64,000 nucleotides of DNA from Desulfobulbaceae bacterium (GTDB taxonomy: Bacteria; Desulfobacterota; Desulfobulbia; Desulfobulbales; Desulfocapsaceae), in contig JAGXHG010000008.1 of the NCBI GenBank assembly GCA_024636345.1, forward strand, positions 1 to 64,000, given 5' to 3'. Both the position numbers and the translations under genes were made by a program. The notes under the pieces were generated by a model. It had not been told where the DNA came from and made no database searches. It saw only the letters and a list, made by a program, of their open reading frames with translations. Position 1 is the first letter of the stretch; each line of letters starts with the position of its first letter. Positions 54,329-63,098 of the stretch are shown here, in pieces.

Positions 54329-54407
54329 TTAGTTCATTGTTATGTCATGAACGGCATAACTGCCCCTAAAAAAGAGACATCTTAGACTCATACCAAGGAA
54401 AAACATA

Positions 54408-55169
54408 ATGGAATGGCTTACTTCCCCTGAAATCTGGATGGCCCTTGTTACCCTTACCGCACTCGAGATTGTCCTCGGGGTTGATAATATCATCTTCATT
54501 GCCATCCTGGTCGGGCATCTCCCTAAAAGCCAGCAACCCAGAGGCAGAACCATCGGCCTGGCCATGGCTATGCTCACCCGGATCGGACTTCTTTTTTCCA
54601 TTACCCTGATTATGCGTCTGACTCATCCCTTTGTCACCCTCTTTGAACACGGTATATCCGGTCGTGACCTGATCCTGATCGGCGGTGGCCTGTTCCTTCT
54701 TGCCAAAAGCACCTTGGAGATTCATGAAAGTTTGGAGGGGGAAGTACTTGAGGAACATTCCACCCATAAAAAATATGCCTCCTTCTGGCCCACCATCGTC
54801 CAGATCATGATCCTTGATATCGTTTTTTCACTGGACTCGGTGATTACCGCCGTTGGACTTTCAGATCATCTGGCAATCATGGTTACAGCCATTGTCATCG
54901 CCGTGGGGGTGATGCTCTTTCTCGCTGAAACCATTTCCAACTTTGTTGAGCTCCACCCGACCATCAAAGTCCTGGCCCTCAGTTTTCTACTGCTGGTGGG
55001 CATGGCCCTGATCGGTGAAGGATTCACCCTGCACATTCCCAAAGGTTATATCTATTTTGCCATGGCCTTCTCTGTCTTTGTGGAGATGCTCAACATGAGG
55101 TTGCGCGTCAAGAGAATTGAACCGCTGCGCCTGCGCAAGTCCGTTCCCATGGATCTGGACGTCGAATAA
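54408..55169 (+). CDS. TerC-family membrane protein
   Basis: Integral membrane protein with about seven spans. Seen: ALEIVLGVDNIIFIAIL and ILDIVFSLDSVITAVGL, the two conserved Asp-containing motifs of TerC, and the C-terminal VEMLNMRLRVK. TerC members are linked to tellurite resistance and metal (Mn2+) export. CAAGGAAAAACATA precedes the ATG. It is followed 5 bases later by the geranylgeranyl-reductase-like gene. Confidence 0.93.
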   Translation: MEWLTSPEIWMALVTLTALEIVLGVDNIIFIAILVGHLPKSQQPRGRTIGLAMAMLTRIGLLFSITLIMRLTHPFVTLFEHGISGRDLILIGGGLFLLAKSTLEIHESLEGEVLEEHSTHKKYASFWPTIVQIMILDIVFSLDSVITAVGLSDHLAIMVTAIVIAVGVMLFLAETISNFVELHPTIKVLALSFLLLVGMALIGEGFTLHIPKGYIYFAMAFSVFVEMLNMRLRVKRIEPLRLRKSVPMDLDVE

Positions 55170-55174
55170 TTGCC

Positions 55175-56206
55175 ATGCACTTCCATACGGTCATTGTCGG
55201 TGCAGGCCCTGGCGGCCTTGCCTGTGCCAGGATTCTTGCTGAACACGGCATCCAGCCCCTGGTTATTGAACGAAAAAAGACTATCGGGGCCAAGGTGTGC
55301 GCCGGAGGGATCACCTGGGGTGGCCTGATCAGCCGCGTGCCGCAGGACCTTGCTGAAAAGTCTTTTCCGGTACAGCACGTCATTACCCGCATCCAAAGGG
55401 TACGCATTGAAGAGCCAACACCCATCATCGCCACGGTCAATAGAGTAAAACTTGGCAACTATATGGCAACATGTGCTCAGGAGGCCGGGGCCGAGATCAT
55501 GACCGGCTGGCAGGTAAAAGAGATCAAAGAACAGACGCTGATCATTGAACAGAAAGGCAGCGGGTGCCAGCAGGAGATCACTTTTGACAATCTGGTGGGG
55601 GCAGACGGCTCAAGTTCACTGGTACGAAGACATCTGGGACTTATAAGTAACAGGAGGGGTGTCGGTATCAACTACCAGGTCAGCGGCGATCTGCAGCAAA
55701 TGGAGTGGCACCTGAACAGCCATTTTTTCAGAAACGGTTATGGCTGGATTTTCCCCCATAGAGATACCATCTCCATTGGCGCCTATATTCCTAAGACTAT
55801 GATTCCCGCCAAACGCTTGAAAAATGGCCTGATTGCCTGGGCCGGGACTCTGGGATTTTCCCTTGAAAAAGAACAGGCCAGGGCCGACTATATCAACTAT
55901 GATTATCAGGGCTGGAGATTCGGCAGGATTTTTCTCATTGGCGATGCCGCCGGCCTGGCCTCGGGACTGACAGGCGAGGGCATCTACCCGGCCATCATCT
56001 CAGGTGAAGAAGCGGCGTGCACCATTATTAACCCGGAGCACAACACAGTGGTAATGGAAAGCCTGATCCGCAAACAGCGTTTGCATAGCCGCATGGCAGA
56101 CTGGACTGGTTTTAGTTCCGTTTTTAATGTCATTGCCGGAGAAGTCGTGACTCTAGGGCTGCGATGTGGCATAATCAAATTCAACAAACTTGAAATGGCG
56201 ATTTAA
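55175..56206 (+). CDS. Geranylgeranyl reductase-family FAD oxidoreductase
   Basis: Seen: HFHTVIVGAGPGGLACARIL (FAD Rossmann motif), GAKVCAGGITWGGL, and FLIGDAAGLASGLTGEGIYPA near the end, typical of GGR/ChlP-like flavoproteins. 343 aa. In bacteria these reduce isoprenoid double bonds, for example in menaquinone or lipid chains. It is coupled to TerC by 5-base spacing and followed by a small diheme-type cytochrome. Confidence 0.88.
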   Translation: MHFHTVIVGAGPGGLACARILAEHGIQPLVIERKKTIGAKVCAGGITWGGLISRVPQDLAEKSFPVQHVITRIQRVRIEEPTPIIATVNRVKLGNYMATCAQEAGAEIMTGWQVKEIKEQTLIIEQKGSGCQQEITFDNLVGADGSSSLVRRHLGLISNRRGVGINYQVSGDLQQMEWHLNSHFFRNGYGWIFPHRDTISIGAYIPKTMIPAKRLKNGLIAWAGTLGFSLEKEQARADYINYDYQGWRFGRIFLIGDAAGLASGLTGEGIYPAIISGEEAACTIINPEHNTVVMESLIRKQRLHSRMADWTGFSSVFNVIAGEVVTLGLRCGIIKFNKLEMAI

Positions 56207-56257
56207 CAATAACGCTCTTTTCTTATTCATCAACTCTTCAGCAACAAAACTTGAGCC

Positions 56258-56530
56258 ATGCCTCCAACACCAACTAACAAAACAAATTCCCTGCTTCTGA
56301 ATATCACCTTCGCCCTCTCCTGTGGCGCTATTCTTTTTTTCCTGTTCAATGCCCCTGGAGAGACCACGGCCAAACTTCCCATGAATGCTGATCACAGCCG
56401 ATTCCAGGACATGAAGAAGAAAGAGGCAGAAAAATATTGCACCGAATGTCATTCCCCGGAAGGAGTGCATCCTCTTCCAGAAGGCCATCCCCCCAAATAT
56501 CGTTGTCTTTTCTGCCACAAGAGAGACTGA
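56258..56530 (+). CDS. Small membrane-anchored protein with two CxxCH motifs
   Basis: An uncleaved-looking N-terminal anchor (LLLNITFALSCGAILFFLF) is followed by a short periplasmic part with CTECH and CLFCH, each a heme c attachment site. This is a 90-residue diheme cytochrome-like protein, too short for a known multiheme family. It probably shuttles electrons at the membrane. It starts 51 bases after the geranylgeranyl-reductase-like gene, on the same strand. Confidence 0.78.
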   Translation: MPPTPTNKTNSLLLNITFALSCGAILFFLFNAPGETTAKLPMNADHSRFQDMKKKEAEKYCTECHSPEGVHPLPEGHPPKYRCLFCHKRD

Positions 56531-56596
56531 CAGCAAGATTCATCAAAATCAAGCTACTCCTGCAAAGTAAAAGCCCCATGGTGAACCAGGGAAGTA

Positions 56597-59500
56597 TCAA
56601 TCAGCATCCAGGACCTCTCTGACGACCCGGGCCAGGCCCTCTCTCATAACCGGCTTCATGACAAAGGCCTTGATGCCGAGAGAAAGCGCCTCTTCTTTGC
56701 TCAGGATTGCGCTGTAGCCCGTGTAAAGAATAATAGGTAGATCTGGACGGGCAACCAGCATCTTCCGGCTGAGATCGGCACCGGTCAGATGCGGCATAGT
56801 CATGTCGGTGATCACCAAATCAAATTTCTGCGGAGCCAGCAGAAATTCCTCCAGAGCCTCTACGCTGCAGGTAAAAGCGGTAATTGAATAGCCAAGACTT
56901 TCCAGAATCGCTTGTTCCAGCTCCAGGACCGTTTGTTCGTCATCCACCAGCAGAATATGTTCGTTCCCGCAAGGAATTACTGCTGCAGCTTTCTCCTGGC
57001 TTATCTCTGCCTCTATCTGAGGGAGGTAGAGATGGAAGGTGGTACCAACTCCGACTTCACTGTAGACCGTCATCTCGCCGCCCATATCCTTAACAATCCC
57101 GTGAACAAGCGACAGACCCAGCCCGGTTCCCTCGCCTTTGACCTTGGTGGTAAAATAGGGTTCGAAAATCCTGTTCAAGACCCTTTTTTCAATGCCTTGG
57201 CCGGTGTCGCTCACTTCAAGACGAACATAGTTACCTGGCTGCAAAGCGATCTTATTCTGCAATTCTCCGGACCCCAGATAGAGGGATGTCAAGGATACAG
57301 CAAGGACGCCGCCTGTCTCCCGCATGGCATGATAGGCGTTAGTGCAGAGATTCATAACGATCTGATGAATCTGGGTGGGATCGGCAAGAACTGGCCCGCA
57401 ATCCGGGTCAATATCCTGCCTGAATTCAATGGTGGAAGGGAGAGTGGCACGTAGGAGCTTGAGCACTTCTTTGACGACAAGCTGCATACGCAGCGGTTTC
57501 AGTTCCTGTTCGGCCTTGCGGCTAAAGGTAAGGATTTGTTTGACGAGTTCGGCGGCGCGCTTGGCAGCCTCCATCACCGCCTTCTGTTTTTTTCGGCTCG
57601 GACTTCCTTCCGGAAGCTCCAAAAGAAGCAGCTCTCCGTAGCCGAGGATGGCAGTGAGAATGTTATTAAAGTCATGAGCGATCCCTCCTGCCAGAGTGCC
57701 GACGGCCTCCAGTTTCTGGGCCTGCCGGAGCTGTTTCTCAATCTCCAGCCGCTCACTGACGTCCCTTTTGACGGCAAGGTAGTTGATAATTTTTCCGCCC
57801 CCATCAAAAATCGGCGTGATAGTGGCTTCCTCTTCAAAAATGGTACCGTTCTTCTTTTTATTGATGAGATGGCCGGACCAGACCCTGCCACTGGCAAGGA
57901 CCTTCCACATCTCCTTATAAAAAGTCCTGTCATGCTGGCCGCTCTGCAGAATGCGGGGGGTTTTACCGATCGCGTCCTGCCTGTTATATCCGGTAATTTC
58001 TTCAAAAGCAGGATTCACATACTGAATAATACCAGCTTTGTCAGTGATAAGAATGGAATCGCCGGTCTGTTCAATGGCCTTGATCAGCCGGGAATGTTCC
58101 TGCTCAAGGCGCTTGCGCTCTGTGATATCCTGGACGGTACCCACCATTTTCAGAGGCAGCCCATCGGCATCATAGGAAAATTCTCCCTCCTCATGGACAA
58201 TCCGTTCACTGCTGTCGGGAAGCAGAATACGGTGTTCAATGCTGTATCGTTTTTTTCCTGCCATTGCATCGCTGAGAACCATTTCCAGCATCTTACGATC
58301 TTCAGGAGGCACTTTTTTAAGAAAAGCCTTATACGATACGCTGAATGTTTCCGGGTCAACGCCGAAAATACGATACACCTCTTGTGACCACCAAAGGATA
58401 TTTTCCGGGATCGTCCACTCCCAGCTACCGAGTTTGGCGATGCGCTGGGCCGCGGCCAGGTTTGTCTCGCTTTTACTCAAGGATGCGGTTCTGCTCGCCA
58501 CCAGATCTACCAGATGCTGTCGGTACTTTTCAAGTTCTTCCTCGTACTTTTTGCGGACACTTATATCCTGAATAACTGCAAGAAGGCGTTCCTCCCCACC
58601 GATGGTGGCCTTTTTCAGGTTCACCTCACCCCAGAATACCTCACCATTTTTTCGTTTAGCAAGCCACTCGAAGGTTTGCGGGCCGTCATCCCACGCTTGC
58701 CTCATCAGGGCGTTGGCCTCCTGCATAGTGCAGGGAGGAACATTGGCGCTGAAGTCCGCCAGGGTGCTTGCCAGCGCATCTTCTCTGCTGCAACAGTACA
58801 TTTCACACATAGACTTGTTCACATCAAGGATGGCACCGGTTTTCAGGTCATGAACAAAAATAGCCTCATTCGAACCGTGAAAAATTTCCCGGTAGGTTCG
58901 TTCCGAAACTTCTTGGGCCCTATTCGCAGTCTGTACCTGCTCAAGCTGCATAACAATTTTGTTCCGAGCTGCACGCAGTTTTTGATTGACACGCACGGTA
59001 AAGATGACTGCCATGGTCAGAAGACAGAAAAGAATACCGATCAGCAATACCTGATGGCGATGCTGTTCAAGGATATCAATAAAGCGTATTCTCCCTTTGT
59101 GATGAGCATAGGGACCGAGGTGCAAATCCTGTAACAGAGCATGGACGGGCTGATAATCAAGAGGTACAGTCCAGCCGCCGATATTAGCCGCCTTAGCAGC
59201 CTTGCTGTCGGGTGGCATGCGCAGCAGGGCAACAGCGACTTCTTCCGCCAGTTTTTCCGGTGTCTGCCGACACTTGGCAAAAGGCCATTCCGGATAAAGC
59301 CTGGTACTGTACAGATAACTAAAATCTGCCTTGGGTGATTGGGCATTGAGAATCTTCAGGGAATCAAGACTAATTTTCCCTTCTTCGGCCATCCTCTCCA
59401 GGGTGTCCGTGCGCACAGTGCCGGCATCAGCCTGACCACTAAGAACAGCAAGGACCACTGCATCGTGGGTACCGACAAAAGAGAGCGGTCGAAAGTCCTT

Positions 59501-60034
59501 TTCCGGGACAAGGCCCTGGGCCATCAATTCCCTCAGGGCCGTAAGCCAACCTCCCAGGGAATCCGGGTCAACGGCCTTGAATGATTTGCCGCGCAGATCT
59601 TTCAAGGTATTGATATCCTGCCGGTCCTTACGGGTGAAGATCACACCGCCGAAGGTGCTCTTGGGTCTGTGGTTCAACAGATTTTTCATGGTGACGATCC
59701 GGCTGATGCCGTAATCGAGCTCTAATTCCACGTAGTAAGCGCTGTTAGTTAGCAAAAAATCAATATTGCCGTGCTCAACGGCCAAGCGAACCTGCTCAAA
59801 GCTAAGGGGTTCAATGCTAAATGTGTATTGTGGAATGGCGGCACTCAGATATTCAGCCGTGGCCGTCCATTGCTGCACAGCATGTGGACTGCCACGTTTG
59901 GCCAGCACGCCGATTTTTACAGGGATGGCATCACTACTGTAAGCAAGCGATGGAAGAAGAAAAAGGAGACAGAAGTATCCGCATAAAAGCAGACGTTTAA
60001 GGATGATACATGGACGTGAGGCACGAAGATGCAA
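56597..60034 (-). CDS. Hybrid sensor histidine kinase with PhnD-like periplasmic domain (1145 aa)
   Basis: Domain order: signal segment (1-33), PhnD/TtrS-like periplasmic binding domain (36-300: VKIGVLAKRGS, DFLLTNSAYYV, LRGKSFKAVDPDSLGGWL), membrane span (328-348), three PAS domains (about 378-495, 535-640 and 645-762), HisKA with phospho-acceptor His787 (GGIAHDFNNILTAILGYGE), HATPase (NLCTNAYHAMRE; GQGIEKRVLNRIFEPYFTTK, GTGLGLSLV), and a C-terminal receiver with Asp1077 (LVITDMTMPHLTG). The TTG start has AGGTG upstream. No separate response regulator is adjacent. The ligand is unknown; TtrS-type domains sense small anions. Confidence 0.92.
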   Translation of the reverse strand: MHLRASRPCIILKRLLLCGYFCLLFLLPSLAYSSDAIPVKIGVLAKRGSPHAVQQWTATAEYLSAAIPQYTFSIEPLSFEQVRLAVEHGNIDFLLTNSAYYVELELDYGISRIVTMKNLLNHRPKSTFGGVIFTRKDRQDINTLKDLRGKSFKAVDPDSLGGWLTALRELMAQGLVPEKDFRPLSFVGTHDAVVLAVLSGQADAGTVRTDTLERMAEEGKISLDSLKILNAQSPKADFSYLYSTRLYPEWPFAKCRQTPEKLAEEVAVALLRMPPDSKAAKAANIGGWTVPLDYQPVHALLQDLHLGPYAHHKGRIRFIDILEQHRHQVLLIGILFCLLTMAVIFTVRVNQKLRAARNKIVMQLEQVQTANRAQEVSERTYREIFHGSNEAIFVHDLKTGAILDVNKSMCEMYCCSREDALASTLADFSANVPPCTMQEANALMRQAWDDGPQTFEWLAKRKNGEVFWGEVNLKKATIGGEERLLAVIQDISVRKKYEEELEKYRQHLVDLVASRTASLSKSETNLAAAQRIAKLGSWEWTIPENILWWSQEVYRIFGVDPETFSVSYKAFLKKVPPEDRKMLEMVLSDAMAGKKRYSIEHRILLPDSSERIVHEEGEFSYDADGLPLKMVGTVQDITERKRLEQEHSRLIKAIEQTGDSILITDKAGIIQYVNPAFEEITGYNRQDAIGKTPRILQSGQHDRTFYKEMWKVLASGRVWSGHLINKKKNGTIFEEEATITPIFDGGGKIINYLAVKRDVSERLEIEKQLRQAQKLEAVGTLAGGIAHDFNNILTAILGYGELLLLELPEGSPSRKKQKAVMEAAKRAAELVKQILTFSRKAEQELKPLRMQLVVKEVLKLLRATLPSTIEFRQDIDPDCGPVLADPTQIHQIVMNLCTNAYHAMRETGGVLAVSLTSLYLGSGELQNKIALQPGNYVRLEVSDTGQGIEKRVLNRIFEPYFTTKVKGEGTGLGLSLVHGIVKDMGGEMTVYSEVGVGTTFHLYLPQIEAEISQEKAAAVIPCGNEHILLVDDEQTVLELEQAILESLGYSITAFTCSVEALEEFLLAPQKFDLVITDMTMPHLTGADLSRKMLVARPDLPIILYTGYSAILSKEEALSLGIKAFVMKPVMREGLARVVREVLDAD

Positions 60035-60319
60035 TAAAATTCACCTGTGTATGGTTATCATCAGGATTATCTTGTCTCTTTGTTCATTTTTAGTGAGGAA
60101 TTGACCAAATACCATTGATGTATATCACCGTAGCAAAGCACGTGTAAAGGAAAAAAATGAGACAACGTGAGGGAGGCAGGTTAAGGGTGAGTCCTGACAA
60201 ATAGGCGTTTCTAGTAAGCTGGACAAACAAGATAGGCTGGAGAAAAAGAACACTAAAAAAAAGTGGCGCCAGCAACAGGAAACCTGCACCATTTTCTTTT
60301 GTCTCAAACTTTTAGCGAC

Positions 60320-60820
60320 CTAATTCAGAAGATGCCTCTGACTCCGCTTCTGTCTGATTTGGACAAAAAGACGAAGAGAGAGGAAATAGCTGACAATAGC
60401 ACAGGGGAGCGCCAGAACAGTTCCTCCGACTACAAGGACAATCGCTGCCTCATAGCCAAGGCCGACAAGGGCTTCCAGCGATTTATAAAACCCAGGATGT
60501 TGAAGCAGGATGTCCAGCACTTCTTTTATCCGGGTCCAGGAGAGTTGATACGGGGTAAGAAAATTGCCAACGATGGTGGAGAGATAATACTGGGGCACAT
60601 AGGTTATTGGATTGCAGACCAGAAGACTTCCCAGCAAGGCAGCAATAGTTGAGGTTCTGGTCACAACAGTAATGAAAATAATGAGAATGGTATGCAGCGG
60701 CATGGTGGGAGTGATACCAATAAACACACCAATGGCAATGCTGAGAGCCAGGGTTTGAGGGTCACCTTTCAGTCGCATGAATTTCAAATAATAATATTTG
60801 GCGATTCGTTTCAGATTCAT
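60320..60820 (-). CDS. DUF2062 membrane protein
   Basis: Seen: RLKGDPQTLALSIAIGVFIGITPTMPLHT near the start and CNPITYVPQYYLSTIVGNFL, both DUF2062 hallmarks, with four hydrophobic segments. 166 aa. Function unknown, often near cell-envelope or isoprenoid genes. It starts 15 bases after tsaD and is probably co-transcribed. Confidence 0.88.
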   Translation of the reverse strand: MNLKRIAKYYYLKFMRLKGDPQTLALSIAIGVFIGITPTMPLHTILIIFITVVTRTSTIAALLGSLLVCNPITYVPQYYLSTIVGNFLTPYQLSWTRIKEVLDILLQHPGFYKSLEALVGLGYEAAIVLVVGGTVLALPCAIVSYFLSLRLFVQIRQKRSQRHLLN

Positions 60821-60835
60821 CTCTTTGTCTCTTTC

Positions 60836-61933
60836 CTAAATTTGAGAACGTGAATAAACATCCTGATCATAAGAGCCCGGCGCTGATTTCCGGGCGTAAT
60901 AAAAACCGGCCATAGCAATCATTGCCCCATTGTCTGTACAAAAAGAGGGGCGGGGGACAAAGAGAATTTTTTTTTCCTGCTGACAACGGTCAAGCATCGA
61001 TTCGCGAAGTCGTGGATTCGCTGAAACCCCGCCACCCAGAACAATGGTCTGGATATTATGCTGCCTGGCAGCGTGCAAGGTCTTTTCCACCAGAACATCA
61101 ACAATGGCCTCCTGGAATGAGGCGCAGATATCCGGGATTTGCAGGGGTATATCTTTCTGTCTGGACTGATTACAGTGATTGAGAACCGCAGTCTTCAAGC
61201 CGGAAAAACTGAAATCCAGTGATTCATCTGCAACCATAGTGTCGCTCGCGCTGGCCAAAGATGGCCCAGTGTCAGGCGTTCCAAGGTTGGATGAGACGTG
61301 CCCTCCATGGAAGGATAAAGAGCGGCCAAGCCAGGCTCTGGGGAATTTGATGGCGGCGCTGTTACCGGCCCTGGCCTCTGCAGAAACACGCGGGCCACCT
61401 GGATAAGGCAGGCCAAGAAGCTTTGCCACTTTATCAAAGGCCTCGCCTGCGGCATCATCACGGGTCCTGCCCAACAAAGAAAAGGAGGTATGACTCTGCG
61501 CCAGATAGATCGAGCTGGTCCCGCCGGAGACTATGAGGGCAATGTAGGGAAATTCAGGTTTATCCTCTTCCAGAAACACTGCCAGCAGGTGCCCTACCAT
61601 ATGATCAATTCCGATATAAGGAATCCTGGTAACATACGAAATAGCCTTGGCGTAGCAAAAGCCGACAAGCAGCGAGCCGATCAGACCTGGCCCCTGAGTG
61701 ACTGCGATCAGATCGATTTCCTTGAGTGTTACGCTGGCTCGATCCAGAGCTTCCTGGACAATGGGCACGATGGCTTCCAGATGTTTGCGGGATGCAAGTT
61801 CTGGTACCACTCCGCCAAAACGGGTATGGATTTGATCCTGGCTGCTGAGGACGCTGGAAAGCAGGATATCGTTGTCTTTGAGGACCGCGGCGGCCGTATC
61901 GTCGCAAGAGGTTTCTATTCCAAGAGTGAGCAT
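60836..61933 (-). CDS. tsaD: tRNA N6-adenosine threonylcarbamoyltransferase TsaD
   Basis: Transfers threonylcarbamoyl to A37 of ANN-decoding tRNAs. Seen: TLGIETSCDDTAAAVL, the HMVGHLLAVFLE zinc motif, YIALIVSGGTSSIY, LGRTRDDAAGEAFDKVAKLLGL, and VLGGGVSANPRLRE. 365 aa from the ATG at 61933. It completes a set of tRNA-A37-linked enzymes in this window with MiaA and MiaB. Confidence 0.96.
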   Translation of the reverse strand: MLTLGIETSCDDTAAAVLKDNDILLSSVLSSQDQIHTRFGGVVPELASRKHLEAIVPIVQEALDRASVTLKEIDLIAVTQGPGLIGSLLVGFCYAKAISYVTRIPYIGIDHMVGHLLAVFLEEDKPEFPYIALIVSGGTSSIYLAQSHTSFSLLGRTRDDAAGEAFDKVAKLLGLPYPGGPRVSAEARAGNSAAIKFPRAWLGRSLSFHGGHVSSNLGTPDTGPSLASASDTMVADESLDFSFSGLKTAVLNHCNQSRQKDIPLQIPDICASFQEAIVDVLVEKTLHAARQHNIQTIVLGGGVSANPRLRESMLDRCQQEKKILFVPRPSFCTDNGAMIAMAGFYYARKSAPGSYDQDVYSRSQI

Positions 61934-62069
61934 AGCATGAATTCTTTGAGGGAAAAAGTCGAATATCTCTTGGCAGAAGCAGAGCATTCAGGGTAATAAA
62001 AGTTTCTTCATCCATATGATCCTTTTTGAAAAAAAAGTCAACGTTCACCCGTATCAGGAATTTTTTGTC

Positions 62070-63098
62070 ATGGATTCATCAAAAGAAAACAGAAAAAAAG
62101 AACAGCTTGTGGATCAATATTCGAGGACGATCTCCTATCTGCGCCTTTCCATCACCGATCGCTGTAATCTGCGTTGTCTCTACTGCATGCCCTCTTCCTC
62201 TCTCGTAAAATGCGCCGACCTGCTCAGTTATGAAGAAATGCTGCGGATCGTGGGTCTTGCCGTTGATATGGGGATGAATAAACTGCGCCTGACCGGGGGG
62301 GAGCCTCTGGTCAGAAAAGGGGTCATGGATTTTATACGTAATCTTGCTAAGATAAAAGGCCTCGAAGATATCCGCCTGACCACCAACGGCGTCCTGCTCC
62401 ATGAAAAGGCCGTGGATCTCTATAGTGCGGGAATCAGAAATCTGAACATCTCACTGGATAGTATGAAACGCGAGCGTTTTGCAGAGATCACCGGGTCCGA
62501 TCTTTTCGATCAGGTTTGGCAGGGTATCCAGACGGCCTGTGAACTGGGATTCAATGTCAAGCTTAACGTCGTAGCCATGAAGGGAATTAATGATGATGAG
62601 TTTGCTGATTTCGCAAAGCTGGCGACCCAGAGATCCATTCAGGTACGCTTCATCGAATTCATGCCCATTGGCAATAAGGATAGTTGGGATAAGACACGGT
62701 TTATTGCAGCTAGCGAACTTAAAGAGATGATTTCAACCCTGGGAACCATGGAGCCATCTCCTGGCTCCCGACTAGAGGGACCGGCCAGGGTCTATCGCCT
62801 GACTACTTCAAATGGACAAACAGGGAGGATTGGTTTCATCAGCCCCATCAGTCACCACTTCTGTGACAAGTGCAATCGGTTGCGTTTGACATCAGAAGGA
62901 AGGCTGCGAGCCTGTCTGCTGCACAACCATGAAACCGATCTGAAAGCGTTGCTGCGTCAAGGTAGCACAGACAGTGAAATACAGAAGGCAATCCAGCAGA
63001 CCATCCTCAATAAACCAAAAGGACATACCCTGCAGGATGATCTGGCAGGTCTTGACCAGGTCAACTGTCAAGGCCAGATGTCACGCATCGGTGGCTAA
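62070..63098 (+). CDS. moaA: GTP 3',8-cyclase MoaA
   Basis: Radical SAM enzyme of molybdenum cofactor synthesis. Seen: TDRCNLRCLYCMP (CX3CX2C; Cys 32, 36, 39), RLTGGEPLVRKG, VKLNVVAMKGINDDE, and the C-terminal second cluster region FCDKCNRLRLTSEGRLRACLLH. 342 aa from the ATG at 62070, chosen for the AGGA upstream and the family start; an ATG at 62016 is possible. The C-terminal GG end is degenerate (RIGG). Confidence 0.96.
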   Translation: MDSSKENRKKEQLVDQYSRTISYLRLSITDRCNLRCLYCMPSSSLVKCADLLSYEEMLRIVGLAVDMGMNKLRLTGGEPLVRKGVMDFIRNLAKIKGLEDIRLTTNGVLLHEKAVDLYSAGIRNLNISLDSMKRERFAEITGSDLFDQVWQGIQTACELGFNVKLNVVAMKGINDDEFADFAKLATQRSIQVRFIEFMPIGNKDSWDKTRFIAASELKEMISTLGTMEPSPGSRLEGPARVYRLTTSNGQTGRIGFISPISHHFCDKCNRLRLTSEGRLRACLLHNHETDLKALLRQGSTDSEIQKAIQQTILNKPKGHTLQDDLAGLDQVNCQGQMSRIGG

